A stretch of 48,306 nucleotides of DNA, taken from positions 1-48,306 of the forward strand of contig QKBC01000026.1 in the NCBI GenBank assembly GCA_003246205.1. The letters run 5' to 3'. The notes beneath the pieces were generated by a model, which saw only the letters and a list, made by a program, of their open reading frames with translations, ran no database searches and was not told the DNA's origin. The stretch comes from Flavobacterium haoranii (GTDB lineage Bacteria; Bacteroidota; Bacteroidia; Flavobacteriales; Flavobacteriaceae). The position numbers were made by a program, and so were the translations under genes. Shown piece by piece: positions 1-8,913 of this stretch. Within the stretch, counting starts at the first letter, position 1. Each line of letters starts with the position of its first letter.

Positions 1-85
1 GAATTCCAATTCCTAGATTTACGTAGTAACCGTCTTTTACTTCTTTAGCAATTCGTTTTGCAATTTGATTTTTATCTAGTGCCAT
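1..85 (-). CDS. scoB: 3-oxoacid CoA-transferase subunit B, N-terminal part (cut by window edge)
   Basis: Only the first 28 codons are in the window. The peptide begins MALDKNQIAKRIAKEV and continues through a Y-Y-V-N-L-G-I-G-I stretch, the typical N-terminus of the B subunit of succinyl-CoA/acetate:3-oxoacid CoA-transferases. It starts two bases after the stop codon of the A subunit, so the two are translationally linked, as is normal for this heterodimer. The catalytic glutamate of the family lies in this subunit but outside the window. With the A subunit it would move CoA from a donor acyl-CoA to acetoacetate in the cytosol. Confidence 0.85.
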   Translation of the reverse strand, partial: MALDKNQIAKRIAKEVKDGYYVNLGIGI

Positions 86-87
86 GA

Positions 88-789
88 TTAATCTCTTTTA
101 CGGGTTGTACGTTGTTCAATGCGTTTTTCAAATTTCTCACCTTGAAAAATACGATTGACCATAATTCCTGGAATGTGAATTTGGTTAGGATCCAAAGTTC
201 CGGCAGGAACCAATTCTTCTACTTCGGCAATGGTGGTTTTTCCGGCACCGGCCATAGGCGCATTGAAATTACGAGCTGTTCCTTTAAAAATTAAATTTCC
301 GGCTTCGTCACCTTTCCAAGCTTTAACGATAGCGAAATCGGCTTGAAAAGCATGTTCCATGATGTACATTTTTCCGTTGAATTCACGAGTTTCTTTTCCT
401 TCGGCAACTTCCGTTCCGTAACCGGCAGGCGTAAAGAAAGCAGGAATTCCCATTTGAGCGGCACGACATTTTTCGGCTAAAGTTCCTTGCGGAGTCAATT
501 CTACTTCTAATTCTCCGGATAACATTTGGCGTTCAAATTCGGCATTTTCACCCACATAAGAAGAAATCATTTTTTTGATTTGTCGTTTTTGCAACAACAA
601 ACCTAAACCGAAATCATCAACCCCCGCATTGTTGGAAATACAAGTCAGGTTATTTACACCCATTTTCACGAGTTCGGCAATACTGTTTTCAGGAATACCG
701 CTAAGTCCGAAACCGCCAAGCATAATAGTCATGCCGCTTTCGAGACCTTGTAAGGCTTCTTGAACGTTGTTCACTTTTCGAGTAATCAT
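88..789 (-). CDS. scoA: 3-oxoacid CoA-transferase subunit A
   Basis: The 233-residue protein has the full usual length of the A subunit. The CoA-transferase I signature [10 protein letters not shown] is at residues 25-34, followed by the N-N-A-G-V and G-L-G-L-L segments near 53-65 and the conserved F-x-T-P-A-G-Y-G-T segment near 119-126. The family transfers CoA from succinyl-CoA or acetyl-CoA to acetoacetate, making acetoacetyl-CoA that a thiolase can split. It lies directly downstream of a 3-hydroxybutyrate dehydrogenase, so the pair can carry 3-hydroxybutyrate to acetoacetyl-CoA. The donor CoA ester cannot be read from the sequence. A generic acetate CoA-transferase (AtoD-like) is the main alternative. 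Confidence 0.9.
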   Translation of the reverse strand: MITRKVNNVQEALQGLESGMTIMLGGFGLSGIPENSIAELVKMGVNNLTCISNNAGVDDFGLGLLLQKRQIKKMISSYVGENAEFERQMLSGELEVELTPQGTLAEKCRAAQMGIPAFFTPAGYGTEVAEGKETREFNGKMYIMEHAFQADFAIVKAWKGDEAGNLIFKGTARNFNAPMAGAGKTTIAEVEELVPAGTLDPNQIHIPGIMVNRIFQGEKFEKRIEQRTTRKRD

Positions 790-804
790 ATTTATTTTTA
801 AGTT

Positions 805-834
805 TTAAAAAATCCGCTTTTTAGGGAGGATTTT
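805..834 (-). terminator. weak terminator-like hairpin inside the catabolic operon
   Basis: On the minus strand AAAATCC (834-828) pairs with GGATTTT (815-809) across a 12-nt loop, followed by more U residues. It sits between the stop of the dehydrogenase gene and the start of the CoA-transferase A gene. It has only two or three G-C pairs, so it may attenuate rather than stop transcription. Confidence 0.4.
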
Positions 835-849
835 AATGAAACAAATTAT

Positions 850-1620
850 TTACTGCGCACTCCAACCACCATCGAGGGTAAAGTGTGTTCCGGTTACTGT
901 ATTTGCATTTTCGGCTGCTAGAAAAAGAGCCATTTCTCCAATTTTTTCAACTGGAATAAAATCTTTTACAGCTTGCTTTTTTAGCATAATTTTTTCTACA
1001 ACTTCATCTTCTGAAAGTTGATGAGCCTTAGCCTGATCTTTTATTTGGTTTTCAACCAAAGGAGTTTTTACATAGCCCGGACAAATAGCATTGCACGTAA
1101 TATTAAAAGGAGCGCCTTCTAAACCCAATACTTTTGTTAAGCCAATTACTCCGTGTTTTGCAGTTACATAAGCCGATTTGAATTCTGAAGCTCTAATGCC
1201 ATGAACGGATGAGATATTGATGATGCGTCCAAATTTTTGATTTTTCATGTGTTTCCAAGCGGCTTTAGAAGCATAGAAAACAGAATTCATGTTAATGGCA
1301 ATTATTTTTTCGTAAGTGGCATTTGGGAATTCATCTATAGGAGCTACGTGCTGTATTCCTGCATTGTTAACCAAAACATCAATAGAACCCAATGTGGAAA
1401 TGGTTCGTTCTACCAATTTTTCAATATCTTCCGCATTGGTAAGATTTGCATTTGAAAAAGCGGTTTTTATTTGGTTTTCATTTGCAATTTGTTGTGCTAT
1501 TTCTGGTCCATTGGTTTCCAAACCATGAAACATAATGTTATAACCTTGTTTGGCAAAACATTTCGCAATACCCAAACCAATACCGCTTGTACTACCTGTT
1601 ATTAATGCTGTTTTACTCAT
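850..1620 (-). CDS. bdhA: 3-hydroxybutyrate dehydrogenase (short-chain dehydrogenase)
   Basis: The 256-residue protein is a classical SDR. The nucleotide-binding motif TGSTSGIGLGIA is at residues 8-19, NNAG at 85-88, catalytic Ser138 in N-I-S-S-V-H-G, and Y-x-x-x-K at Tyr151/Lys155. The stretches NNAGIQHVAP, A-Y-V-T-A-K-H-G-V, N-A-I-C-P-G-Y-V and the C-terminal T-L-D-G-G-W are characteristic of bacterial D-3-hydroxybutyrate dehydrogenases rather than of FabG. The reaction is NAD-dependent oxidation of 3-hydroxybutyrate to acetoacetate in the cytosol. The start codon lies inside the 3' end of the upstream hydrolase gene (8-nt overlap), and the CoA-transferase genes follow, which fits a ketone-body-type pathway. 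Another 3-hydroxyacid substrate cannot be excluded. Confidence 0.88.
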   Translation of the reverse strand: MSKTALITGSTSGIGLGIAKCFAKQGYNIMFHGLETNGPEIAQQIANENQIKTAFSNANLTNAEDIEKLVERTISTLGSIDVLVNNAGIQHVAPIDEFPNATYEKIIAINMNSVFYASKAAWKHMKNQKFGRIINISSVHGIRASEFKSAYVTAKHGVIGLTKVLGLEGAPFNITCNAICPGYVKTPLVENQIKDQAKAHQLSEDEVVEKIMLKKQAVKDFIPVEKIGEMALFLAAENANTVTGTHFTLDGGWSAQ

Positions 1621-2395
1621 TTTCTAAAAAATTTAGAACTAATTTATTGAATGATTCTGGTTGATCCATTAATACTCCATGTCTTGAATTTTCTACAATA
1701 CCAAGAGTAGCATTTTGCATGTTCTTTGTGTAGGATTCTTTGTAACTCACAGGAGTATAATCCATGTCAGAAGAAACGACAAGGGTAGGGTTTTGAATTT
1801 TTTTGATTTTGTCTCCCAATCCCCAACTCATTAAAGTGATAAACGTTTTAAAGTATGTATCTGGATTGTTATTACCGCAGCGTTCTTTGAACTCATTTCT
1901 AAGTTGTGTTTGGCTTTCTTCTGGAAACATTCTTGTTGAAATTTCATCTGCTAAAGCTTTGATGCCTTTGGTTTCTAAATATTCAGATCGTGTTTTAATC
2001 ATTTCTTCTCCTACTTCTCCCATATTGTTAAAATCGGGGCCGCTGTTTACAATGATGAGTTTGTTAACCATTTGTGAATGCGAAATTGCAAATTGAAAAG
2101 CAACGGCCCCGCCCATAGAGAATCCAATGAAATTGGCTTTTGAAATGTTCAGTTTATTTAGTAATTGGTATATATCTTCTGTTAAGAATGAAACGCCAAA
2201 ATCGTCTTTATGAATACCGGAATCTCCATGTCCTCTTAAATCGGGTATAATTAACCTATACTTTTTTGAGAAGACCGGGATTTGAAAATCCCAGTCTTTT
2301 TTTGTAGAGCCTAAACCGTGAAGTAAAACTAAAGTTTCTCCTTCACCCACATCCAGATAGTCTAGGTCTATGGTGTTAACTTTAATCTTTGTCAT
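1613..2395 (-). CDS. cytosolic alpha/beta-fold hydrolase
   Basis: The 260-residue alpha/beta hydrolase has no signal peptide, so it acts in the cytosol. The oxyanion-hole motif L-L-H-G-L-G is near residues 24-29, D-L-R-G-H-G-D-S at 52-59, and the nucleophile elbow GFSMGG puts the catalytic Ser at 93. The acid is Asp210 or Asp212 (V-V-S-S-D-M-D), and His239 is in N-S-R-H-G. The fold covers esterases, lactonases and C-C hydrolases. Placed between a TonB receptor and a 3-hydroxybutyrate dehydrogenase, an intracellular esterase on hydroxyacid oligomers or esters is the best guess. It starts 10 nt after the receptor gene and overlaps the dehydrogenase gene by 8 nt, so it belongs to the same operon. 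Confidence 0.82.
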   Translation of the reverse strand: MTKIKVNTIDLDYLDVGEGETLVLLHGLGSTKKDWDFQIPVFSKKYRLIIPDLRGHGDSGIHKDDFGVSFLTEDIYQLLNKLNISKANFIGFSMGGAVAFQFAISHSQMVNKLIIVNSGPDFNNMGEVGEEMIKTRSEYLETKGIKALADEISTRMFPEESQTQLRNEFKERCGNNNPDTYFKTFITLMSWGLGDKIKKIQNPTLVVSSDMDYTPVSYKESYTKNMQNATLGIVENSRHGVLMDQPESFNKLVLNFLENE

Positions 2396-2405
2396 TCACT
2401 AAGGC

Positions 2406-4895
2406 TTATTTAGTAGTTTCTTTTTTGTGGAAAAAATCGACAGTGTATTTCATTTCAAAAGAAATTAGTCTTTTGATAACCGGTGATCCTACAAATTGTC
2501 GAACATCTGCATTAAGTAAATTAGAAACATTTACACCTAAAGAAAGCTTATCGGTGATATAATAACCTAAATTGGTATCAACTGTAAAACCTCCTAATTG
2601 TCCGTAGTTCCAGGTTCTTCCGTTTTGAGCATTTTCGATTACATCATTAACACCATCACCATCTAAATCTTGTGTTTTAGCAGCGATATTGATGCCTGAG
2701 AAGAAGTCGTATTTTTGAACAAATCTTCCGTAAATTGAACCATAAAATTTCTTGTTAGTATAATGGAATCCAACTGTAAATTTGTTTTTAGGAGTATTAA
2801 TAGGAAGTTCTGTTTCTAATACTTTTCCATCTAAGTTTCCGTCATTGCTTAAATCGTTTTTGTCTAAGCTTCTGTCGAAATAAGAATAATTGAAAGAAGT
2901 TCTGAAATTATCATTAAAGTAATAGTTTAATCCGATATCGAATCCATAGGTATCAACATGACCAAAATTTGAATAGGTCAAGACATAAGAACCATCTGAT
3001 CCGGGAACTACTTCTCCGATTGGTTTATCACCCATGTGTGTTACATACACACCATTAGCAGCATCTGCAATATTTCTTAAAGGGCTGATAAAGTTATCGG
3101 ATTGGTTGTAATACGCATTAACGTCTAAATAGAAATCTTTTGTTATTTTTCCTTTGTATCCAACTTCATAGGAGTTAATAGTTTCTACTTTTAATTTTTC
3201 GATTTGAGTTCCGTTAGATAACGTAAAACCTTCACCATTTCCTAGAATTAATCCGCCGAACATATTAGCCTTTAAGTTTAAGATAGAAGGTACAGCCATA
3301 CCTCTACCGAAGGTAGCTCTGAATGTTCCGGCATTAATAGTTTTGGTAACCGATAGTTTCGGTAAAAAGTTAGTACCGTATAATTCGTGGTTGTCAATTC
3401 TGGCAGCTGCTAAGAAAGCCCATCTTGAATCGGGTAGTTTGTATTCAAATTGCGAATAAGCTCCTAATTGGTTTAGGTCAATTCGTCCGTCTTGATCCAA
3501 TAAATAAGTTCCTTTTGAATCAGCCATGTCCAATTGATATTGAATACCAGCTGTCCAATAGAAATTGCCCCAGTTGTTGTTGTATTGCCCTTCAGCATTG
3601 TATCTATTTGAATGGTCTTTGAATAAAGCACCTCTTTGAAGTGCAATACCTGTTCCAGGTCCTGTAGGATACCATTGCTCGTAAAGAGAACGTTCCCAAG
3701 CTTCTTGTTCACTGAAACCATTGTTAATGAATGAAACATAGTTTTGTGTTCTTTGATTCATTGCATAAGTGTCTTCAGTTCTACTCCAAGTATAATAAGT
3801 GTTTAAAAATATATGTGGAGAGACAAACTTTAATTGAGCTTGGTCAATAGTCCAATCTTTGATTTGGTTTCTACCAGCATTAGTGTTACCAATGTTGTTA
3901 CTGATACTGTGTCCATAATAACCGATTAATTCTGATTTTTCAGAAGTTTTATAATACAATCCGGTTCCGTATTTTAAAGAAGTAAAATCGCGGTTTAGAT
4001 TTTTTTCTGCATAACCTTGAGTACCTACATAAACCGTATCGGTATATTTAAATTCTGTTCCTTGTGTTCTTTCGAAGTTAATTTTATAAGAGAATTTATC
4101 ACTTAAAACTTGAGCATGTCTTAAACGGGTTGAAAATACATTTTGACTTCCGCCACCTACTGCAATAGTTGTTCCTTCTGATTGTCTTGGGTTTTTAGAA
4201 ACTGTACTCACTAAACCATTGTGAGCATTTGGGCCGTAAAGTGTTCCATTTGGACCTAGTAAGATTTCAACACGTTGAATATCTTCTTTGATAACGGTTT
4301 CAAATGAACCTAATGGTAAACCGGTTGCAATTAAGGTAGCAATTCTATCATCAGTTACTTGAAGGTTTTTAGAATTGAAAGCAGAATTGAAACCACGAAT
4401 GTTAATTCCTGTTCCTAAAACACCACTTCTAACAAAGTCAACTCCTTTTTGTCTTGAAGCCAATTCTCCGACATTAAAACTTGAAAACTCACTGATTTCG
4501 GCTGCTTTAATAATATCGACTGTAGCCGGGACTTCTGTTATTTTTTGTGGTTTTTTGTTTAAGGAAACAATTACTTCATCTAATTGTCCGGTGGTTTCTT
4601 TAAGCGATACTCTTACCGTGGTTGTTTTATCTGCAGTTACAGATACATTTTCAGAAAAGTTCTCATAGCCTACATAAGAAACTATCATAGTGTAGTTTCC
4701 GGCAGGAATATTATCTATGGTGAATTTACCGTCAAAATCGGTAATGATACCTTTACCTAAATTTGCAATTTGTACTGTAGCTCCAGGGATTGGAATTTCA
4801 CTTTCGTCTGTTATAACACCGCTGATTGCACCATTTTCTTGAGAAAATATCAAGTTGGCAAAAAGCATAATGAAAAAGAATAAAAGTTTTTTCAT
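2406..4895 (-). CDS. TonB-dependent outer membrane receptor with N-terminal carboxypeptidase-regulatory-like domain
   Basis: The 829-residue protein starts with a signal peptide (about 1-18, cleavage after F-S-Q). A CarboxypepD_reg-like domain follows (about 23-98, with D-G-K-F-T-I and V-S-Y-V-G-Y), then a TonB-box-like D-E-V-I-V segment near 105, a plug (about 118-235, with N-I-R-G-F-N and L-L-G-P-N-G-T-L-Y-G) and a long beta-barrel. There is no SusD partner next to it, so it is not a standard polysaccharide locus. It heads the operon that continues into hydrolase, 3-hydroxybutyrate dehydrogenase and CoA-transferase. Its ligand is therefore probably a hydroxyacid ester or oligomer, or a lipid that yields one; this is inference from neighbours. 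An AGTCACAC element lies about 80 bp upstream. Confidence 0.9.
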   Translation of the reverse strand: MKKLLFFFIMLFANLIFSQENGAISGVITDESEIPIPGATVQIANLGKGIITDFDGKFTIDNIPAGNYTMIVSYVGYENFSENVSVTADKTTTVRVSLKETTGQLDEVIVSLNKKPQKITEVPATVDIIKAAEISEFSSFNVGELASRQKGVDFVRSGVLGTGINIRGFNSAFNSKNLQVTDDRIATLIATGLPLGSFETVIKEDIQRVEILLGPNGTLYGPNAHNGLVSTVSKNPRQSEGTTIAVGGGSQNVFSTRLRHAQVLSDKFSYKINFERTQGTEFKYTDTVYVGTQGYAEKNLNRDFTSLKYGTGLYYKTSEKSELIGYYGHSISNNIGNTNAGRNQIKDWTIDQAQLKFVSPHIFLNTYYTWSRTEDTYAMNQRTQNYVSFINNGFSEQEAWERSLYEQWYPTGPGTGIALQRGALFKDHSNRYNAEGQYNNNWGNFYWTAGIQYQLDMADSKGTYLLDQDGRIDLNQLGAYSQFEYKLPDSRWAFLAAARIDNHELYGTNFLPKLSVTKTINAGTFRATFGRGMAVPSILNLKANMFGGLILGNGEGFTLSNGTQIEKLKVETINSYEVGYKGKITKDFYLDVNAYYNQSDNFISPLRNIADAANGVYVTHMGDKPIGEVVPGSDGSYVLTYSNFGHVDTYGFDIGLNYYFNDNFRTSFNYSYFDRSLDKNDLSNDGNLDGKVLETELPINTPKNKFTVGFHYTNKKFYGSIYGRFVQKYDFFSGINIAAKTQDLDGDGVNDVIENAQNGRTWNYGQLGGFTVDTNLGYYITDKLSLGVNVSNLLNADVRQFVGSPVIKRLISFEMKYTVDFFHKKETTK

Positions 4896-4972
4896 AATGA
4901 TTATTGTTTGATTAGTGGGTGCAAGCTAAATTGAAACCGAAAAGTTTAAGATATGATAAAGTTTTTTTTTGA

Positions 4973-4980
4973 GTGTGACT
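4973..4980 (-). promoter_or_regulatory. candidate operator copy (GTGTGACT / AGTCACAC)
   Basis: An AGTCACAC octamer (minus strand) lies in the 148-bp gap before the TonB receptor gene. The same octamer, in the same orientation, is found twice in front of the symporter operon (10473 and 10539) and once in the 3' end of the gene just upstream (5139). The sharing between two operons of related function suggests a common regulator. Confidence 0.4.
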
Positions 4981-5043
4981 ATTTAAAAATAAACTATTTT
5001 ATTTAGTTTTTATGTAAAAAATTATATTGATTTTTGAGAATAA

Positions 5044-6459
5044 TTAAATGGTGTTTTTAAATTCTAAAAAGACTTCTGGTACTATTTTAGCGTATTTTTC
5101 GATAGCTTGACGAATAAGTTGTTGTTGGTTTTCGTTAAGTGTGACTTTTGTAATGGAGTTTTGTAATTCGGCTTTAAATTTTGTCGAATTAATTTTTCCT
5201 TCCATATATTTTGAAAGAGAATAGCTCCATGAAAGGTTTGGAATGTGATTGCTTTTTTTAGAACGTTCTTTATCTTTAGCTTCTAAACCGTATTTTGAAA
5301 ATAATGAAATGACGTCATCATATTTTTCTTTGGCAATCAGTACATTAATATATGATGTAAAAAAATGGTGCCAACGGTGTTTTAAAATTTCCGATTCGTA
5401 TTTTTTTAAGAAATGTCGCCCGATATTTTCTGCCTGAAGGAGCTGGTGTGACTCTGTTAAAAGTCTAATGTTATATGAGATGTATGTTGTTTTTTGATGA
5501 TAATTATGTGTGTTTTCATAAAGGCTACGAAAACGTTCCAATAATTCAAAAGCTTTTTTGGGTTTGTTGTTTTTAATGAGAATTCCAATGAGATTATTCA
5601 CGTAAAGTAAGGTGTCATCATTGTCTTGATGAATGGAAAGAAATCCAAAATATTCTGCTGTATTTAATTCGTTTATTTTGCTGTGAAGTAATAATCGGCT
5701 AGCGTAATAATTGCACAAAAGACGTCTTGAGTACATTTCGCCATTTGAAAAATAAATATCTATTTCGTTAAATATCTTTTTTAAACTAATGTGATCATTG
5801 TAATTTGTATACATGAAAGCCATTAAAATAAAAGCTTGGTAACGATTTTTTCCGTCAATAGTTGGTGTGTTGAAGACCTTATACAACCATTTTTCCCAAT
5901 ATTTAGTTTCTTTATTATAGGTTGAATATTGAGTAGTAATTTCAGTGGTAGCTTGATATAGTTTTTGGTTAATGTTCTTCGATTTCTCGTAATGAGAAGC
6001 ATAACTTTCGATAAATTGATTAACAATTTGATGGTCTTTATATCGCATTCTAATCAACAAATAAGAGCGATATTCTAAAGCAAGTTCATATAAGTTTTGA
6101 AAGTTGTATTCTAAAGATTTAAAGTTGTGTAGATAGCTAATTAAATGATGTTCTTCTTGAGCCGAAATGGTGTCGGTTAAAATATTCTTTTTGTAAACCA
6201 TGATCCACTCGGTAGTGAGATCAACATCAATTAACTGGAGCTTTTTTTCAATCCAAGATTTAATGTAATTGTATTTCCTTTTATCAATGTTTTCGTTAAA
6301 GCTTTTAAACTGACCTTGTGATGTGGCATTTTCCACAACGCGGTTAAATATTTCCTTTTTTTCTTCGTCTTGAAAGTTTGCAATTGAAGCTAAATATTGT
6401 GCTTCATTTGGTAAAATGTTTTTACTGGTTTCGGTAAATTTTTTTAGCTTAACTTTCAT
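5044..6459 (-). CDS. unrecognised alpha-helical (solenoid-like) protein
   Basis: I do not recognise a named family in this 471-residue protein. It has no signal peptide or membrane segment, is rich in Lys, Asn, Tyr and Leu, and appears entirely helical. Paired helices of about 35-40 residues (around residues 230-420, with patterns such as N-K-P-K-K-A-F-E-L-L-E-R-F) resemble a tetratricopeptide-type solenoid. It begins 3 nt after the secreted hydrolase gene, so it is the last gene of the symporter operon, and it directly precedes the TonB-receptor operon. A scaffold or regulatory role for the locus is possible but not shown; no DNA-binding motif is visible. Its 3' part contains an exact 14-nt copy of the repeat found upstream of the symporter gene. 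Confidence 0.7.
   Translation of the reverse strand: MKVKLKKFTETSKNILPNEAQYLASIANFQDEEKKEIFNRVVENATSQGQFKSFNENIDKRKYNYIKSWIEKKLQLIDVDLTTEWIMVYKKNILTDTISAQEEHHLISYLHNFKSLEYNFQNLYELALEYRSYLLIRMRYKDHQIVNQFIESYASHYEKSKNINQKLYQATTEITTQYSTYNKETKYWEKWLYKVFNTPTIDGKNRYQAFILMAFMYTNYNDHISLKKIFNEIDIYFSNGEMYSRRLLCNYYASRLLLHSKINELNTAEYFGFLSIHQDNDDTLLYVNNLIGILIKNNKPKKAFELLERFRSLYENTHNYHQKTTYISYNIRLLTESHQLLQAENIGRHFLKKYESEILKHRWHHFFTSYINVLIAKEKYDDVISLFSKYGLEAKDKERSKKSNHIPNLSWSYSLSKYMEGKINSTKFKAELQNSITKVTLNENQQQLIRQAIEKYAKIVPEVFLEFKNTI
5137..5150 (-). repeat. 14-nt repeat copy inside the unknown gene
   Basis: The plus-strand sequence AAGTGTGACTTTTG is identical to 10471-10484. It lies in the coding 3' end of the unknown helical gene, about 240 bp upstream of the TonB receptor start. 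As it encodes an unremarkable K-V-T-L stretch, it could be coincidence or a distal operator. Confidence 0.35.
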
Positions 6460-6462
6460 TTT

Positions 6463-7404
6463 CTAAGGATTACTCAGCCATTTTAATATAAGTTGGTTGA
6501 CTTCTTCAAATTTTTCAAATTGAAGAAAATGTCCGCCTTTGTCTATAAATTGTAATTGACTGTTTTTTATTTTTTGGTTTGCCAAATTTCCTATATCTTC
6601 GATATGTAATGTCGGATGTAAAAACTTATTGGGTATTAAATTATCATTTTTGCCATAAATAATAAGTGTTTTTTGTTTTATTTTTTCTAAATCAGAAAAA
6701 ACAGGATCGTTAAGCATTCCCGAAACACTTTTTTGAATAGCTAGACAATATTCTTCAAAATCTGAGGCTGATTTAATGTTGATGCGTTCGTTAATCATAT
6801 GCTGTGCTTCTTCAGGCATTTTGTAAAAATTGTATTGGAAGTTTTTCTCTATTTGAGCATCAGAAGTATTTTTGATATTTTCTGCAGTCATCATTTGTTG
6901 AATAGCATTTGCTTCATTTGTTGTAAATGTTTCAACTCCAGCAGGCGCAATTAAAATGAGTTTTTGTATTTCATTAGGATATAAAACAGCAAACTTTATG
7001 GCAGCTTGTCCTCCCATAGAATGACCAACTAATGTGATGTTTTTTAAGTGTAGTTTTTTAATGAATTGATGAATTACAGATGCAAAGTAGGAAGGAGTAT
7101 ATTCGGGAGCATTGATTGTTGATTTTCCATGCCCAGGTAAATCAACGGCTACGCAAGTGTATTGATTTTTTAAAGTTTCAATATTTCGATACCAAGCATC
7201 TAAATTACTGCTCAACCCATGTATAAAAAGTAAAGTTTCTTTGTGATTTCCTTCTTTTACATACGCAATTTCTGTTGAATCTATAGAAACATAATGGGTT
7301 TTATAATGGTATGAAGATGTGATATTTTTCATAGAAATTGCTTGTTCTTGCGAAAAAGTAGACTCTACTAAAAGGCAAATTAGAAGTAAAAAGAAATTTT
7401 TCAT
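6463..7404 (-). CDS. secreted (periplasmic) alpha/beta-fold hydrolase
   Basis: The 313-residue protein has a signal peptide (about 1-18: a hydrophobic F-F-L-L-L-I-C-L-L core and a T-F-S-Q cleavage region), so it acts in the periplasm or at the outer membrane. An alpha/beta hydrolase domain follows: oxyanion H-G at 62-63, D-L-P-G-H-G-K-S at 88-95, nucleophile elbow GHSMGG (Ser129), Asp254 in G-K-N-D-N and His292 in K-G-G-H-F. The layout suits an esterase. Its start codon overlaps the stop of the acyl-CoA synthetase gene by 4 nt. In context it could cleave an imported ester or oligomer so that the released acid can pass through the neighbouring symporter. It is clearly different from the cytosolic hydrolase at 1613-2395. 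Confidence 0.85.
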   Translation of the reverse strand: MKNFFLLLICLLVESTFSQEQAISMKNITSSYHYKTHYVSIDSTEIAYVKEGNHKETLLFIHGLSSNLDAWYRNIETLKNQYTCVAVDLPGHGKSTINAPEYTPSYFASVIHQFIKKLHLKNITLVGHSMGGQAAIKFAVLYPNEIQKLILIAPAGVETFTTNEANAIQQMMTAENIKNTSDAQIEKNFQYNFYKMPEEAQHMINERINIKSASDFEEYCLAIQKSVSGMLNDPVFSDLEKIKQKTLIIYGKNDNLIPNKFLHPTLHIEDIGNLANQKIKNSQLQFIDKGGHFLQFEKFEEVNQLILKWLSNP

Positions 7405-8909
7405 CTTTCAGAAATTAGGGAGTTAAAGTATTGGTGTAATTTTTTTCTTGAAATCTTACCAAGACTAGTTAATGGGATTTCTTCTAAAATAAAGATAGAT
7501 TTGGGGATTTTATAGTCGGCCAAAGAGCCTTTTAATTCTTTTCTAATAGTATCAGCATTAAGTTGAGGATTTGAAACGGTGACAAAAGCAATTCCACTTT
7601 TTCCCCATTTTATATCGTCAATAGGTAAAACAACTGCTTTAGTAATGCCTTCAATTTGTTCTAATGAAGCCTCGATTTCTTGGGGATAAATATTTTCTCC
7701 TCCAGAAATGTACATATCATCTTTTCTTCCTTTTAAAAACAAATAACCTTCGTCATCCATGTAAGCCAAATCGCCCGTGTAGAACCAACCATTTTTGATT
7801 CTATTTTGTGTTTCAACGGAATTATTCCAATAAGCAGGTGTTATGATATTACCACTCAAACAAATTTCTCCTATTTCAAATGGTGCTACTTCTTCGTTAT
7901 TTTTGTTAACGATCTTTAAGGAAAGATAAAAGTTTGGTTTTCCAATTGAATTTGGTTTTTCCAATGCTTTTTCATGGTGAAGTGAAGTAATACTTGGTCC
8001 GGCTTCTGTTAAACCATAACCTGGTCGAATATCAATATTTTTAGTTTTTTTCCAATGTGAAACGATGTCAAATCGAACCATTTCGCCTCCGGAAATAATA
8101 TAGCGTAAAGCTGAAAGATTAACTTTTTGAAATATTTCTATTTTTTGCATCATTAAAAGCATTGTAGGCAAAGCAAGAAAAAAGGTAGTTTTATTTGCTT
8201 CTAATAAATGCAAGGTTTTTTCAGGATCAAATTTTTCTAAAATTCCAATATAACCGCCTTTGTGTAAAATAGGTGTAATGAAAACATTCCAACCTGATGT
8301 ATGATAAGGGGGCAAAACATTTAATGTTGAATCTTTAAAGGTAATTCCTAATTGCATGGAAGTGTTTAAACTATTCCAAAAGAGCATTCGGTTGGTATAC
8401 AAAACTCCTTTTGGAGTTCCCGTTGTTCCTGATGTGTAAAACAAGAAAAGCGGATTATTTTCTTTAATTTCAAATGCTTTTTGAATTTTGAAATCACTTG
8501 TTCTTTTGTATAAATTCTTTATTTCGTCTACTTTGTAGATAAAAGGAACGTTTATAGAATTGAAGTCAACTTTTTCTTTTTGATTTTCACTATATATTAA
8601 TAAAGAAGGTTGGCAATCTTCAATTAAATTGGTGATTTCTGAAGTAGCTAATCTGTAATTTAAAGGTGTTAAAATAAGTCCCATTCTTTGGCAAGCCGCC
8701 AATAAAACCAAATAAAAAGCGCCATGTTCCGCTAAAACCGCAATTCTATCACCTTGTTTGCAATTCAACGTTTCAAAGACAGAAATTAAATTGTCAGCAT
8801 ATTGGTTTAAATCAGAATAGGTGTAATGTTCGTTACTTTCAAAAGACGAAACTGCAATTTTATCTGGCGTATAATCAGCCCATTTTCCTATCCAATCTAA
8901 ACTGTCCAT
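7401..8909 (-). CDS. AMP-forming acyl-CoA synthetase
   Basis: The 502-residue member of the ANL adenylate-forming family has all core motifs: the phosphate-binding loop TSGTTGTPKG (159-168), G-Y-G-L-T-E-A-G (298-305), Y-T-G-D-L with Asp380, hinge G-R-K-D-D near 394-398, and the C-terminal G-K-I-S-R-K with catalytic Lys485. It activates a carboxylic acid to acyl-AMP and then acyl-CoA. No signal peptide is present. The chain length it accepts cannot be read off; medium-chain or short hydroxy/oxoacids fit the operon. It lies 4 nt downstream of the symporter gene and overlaps the secreted hydrolase gene by 4 nt, so uptake and activation are made together. Confidence 0.88.
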   Translation of the reverse strand: MDSLDWIGKWADYTPDKIAVSSFESNEHYTYSDLNQYADNLISVFETLNCKQGDRIAVLAEHGAFYLVLLAACQRMGLILTPLNYRLATSEITNLIEDCQPSLLIYSENQKEKVDFNSINVPFIYKVDEIKNLYKRTSDFKIQKAFEIKENNPLFLFYTSGTTGTPKGVLYTNRMLFWNSLNTSMQLGITFKDSTLNVLPPYHTSGWNVFITPILHKGGYIGILEKFDPEKTLHLLEANKTTFFLALPTMLLMMQKIEIFQKVNLSALRYIISGGEMVRFDIVSHWKKTKNIDIRPGYGLTEAGPSITSLHHEKALEKPNSIGKPNFYLSLKIVNKNNEEVAPFEIGEICLSGNIITPAYWNNSVETQNRIKNGWFYTGDLAYMDDEGYLFLKGRKDDMYISGGENIYPQEIEASLEQIEGITKAVVLPIDDIKWGKSGIAFVTVSNPQLNADTIRKELKGSLADYKIPKSIFILEEIPLTSLGKISRKKLHQYFNSLISER

Positions 8910-8913
8910 AACA

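Noticed and set aside
220..225. Idea that the sigma-54 activator is defective because its contact loop reads GAFTDA instead of GAFTGA (residue numbers given)
   Set aside because: GAFTDA is, as far as I know, a common functional variant in this family, and all other AAA+ motifs are intact.
4991..5009. AAACTA/TAGTTT inverted repeat after the unknown helical gene, considered as terminator
   Set aside because: Only one G-C pair in a short stem in very AT-rich DNA; too weak to call.
5446..5453. Another GTGTGACT octamer inside the unknown helical gene
   Set aside because: It is in the middle of coding sequence, about 550 bp from the next promoter; not counted as an operator, only noted in the repeat finding.
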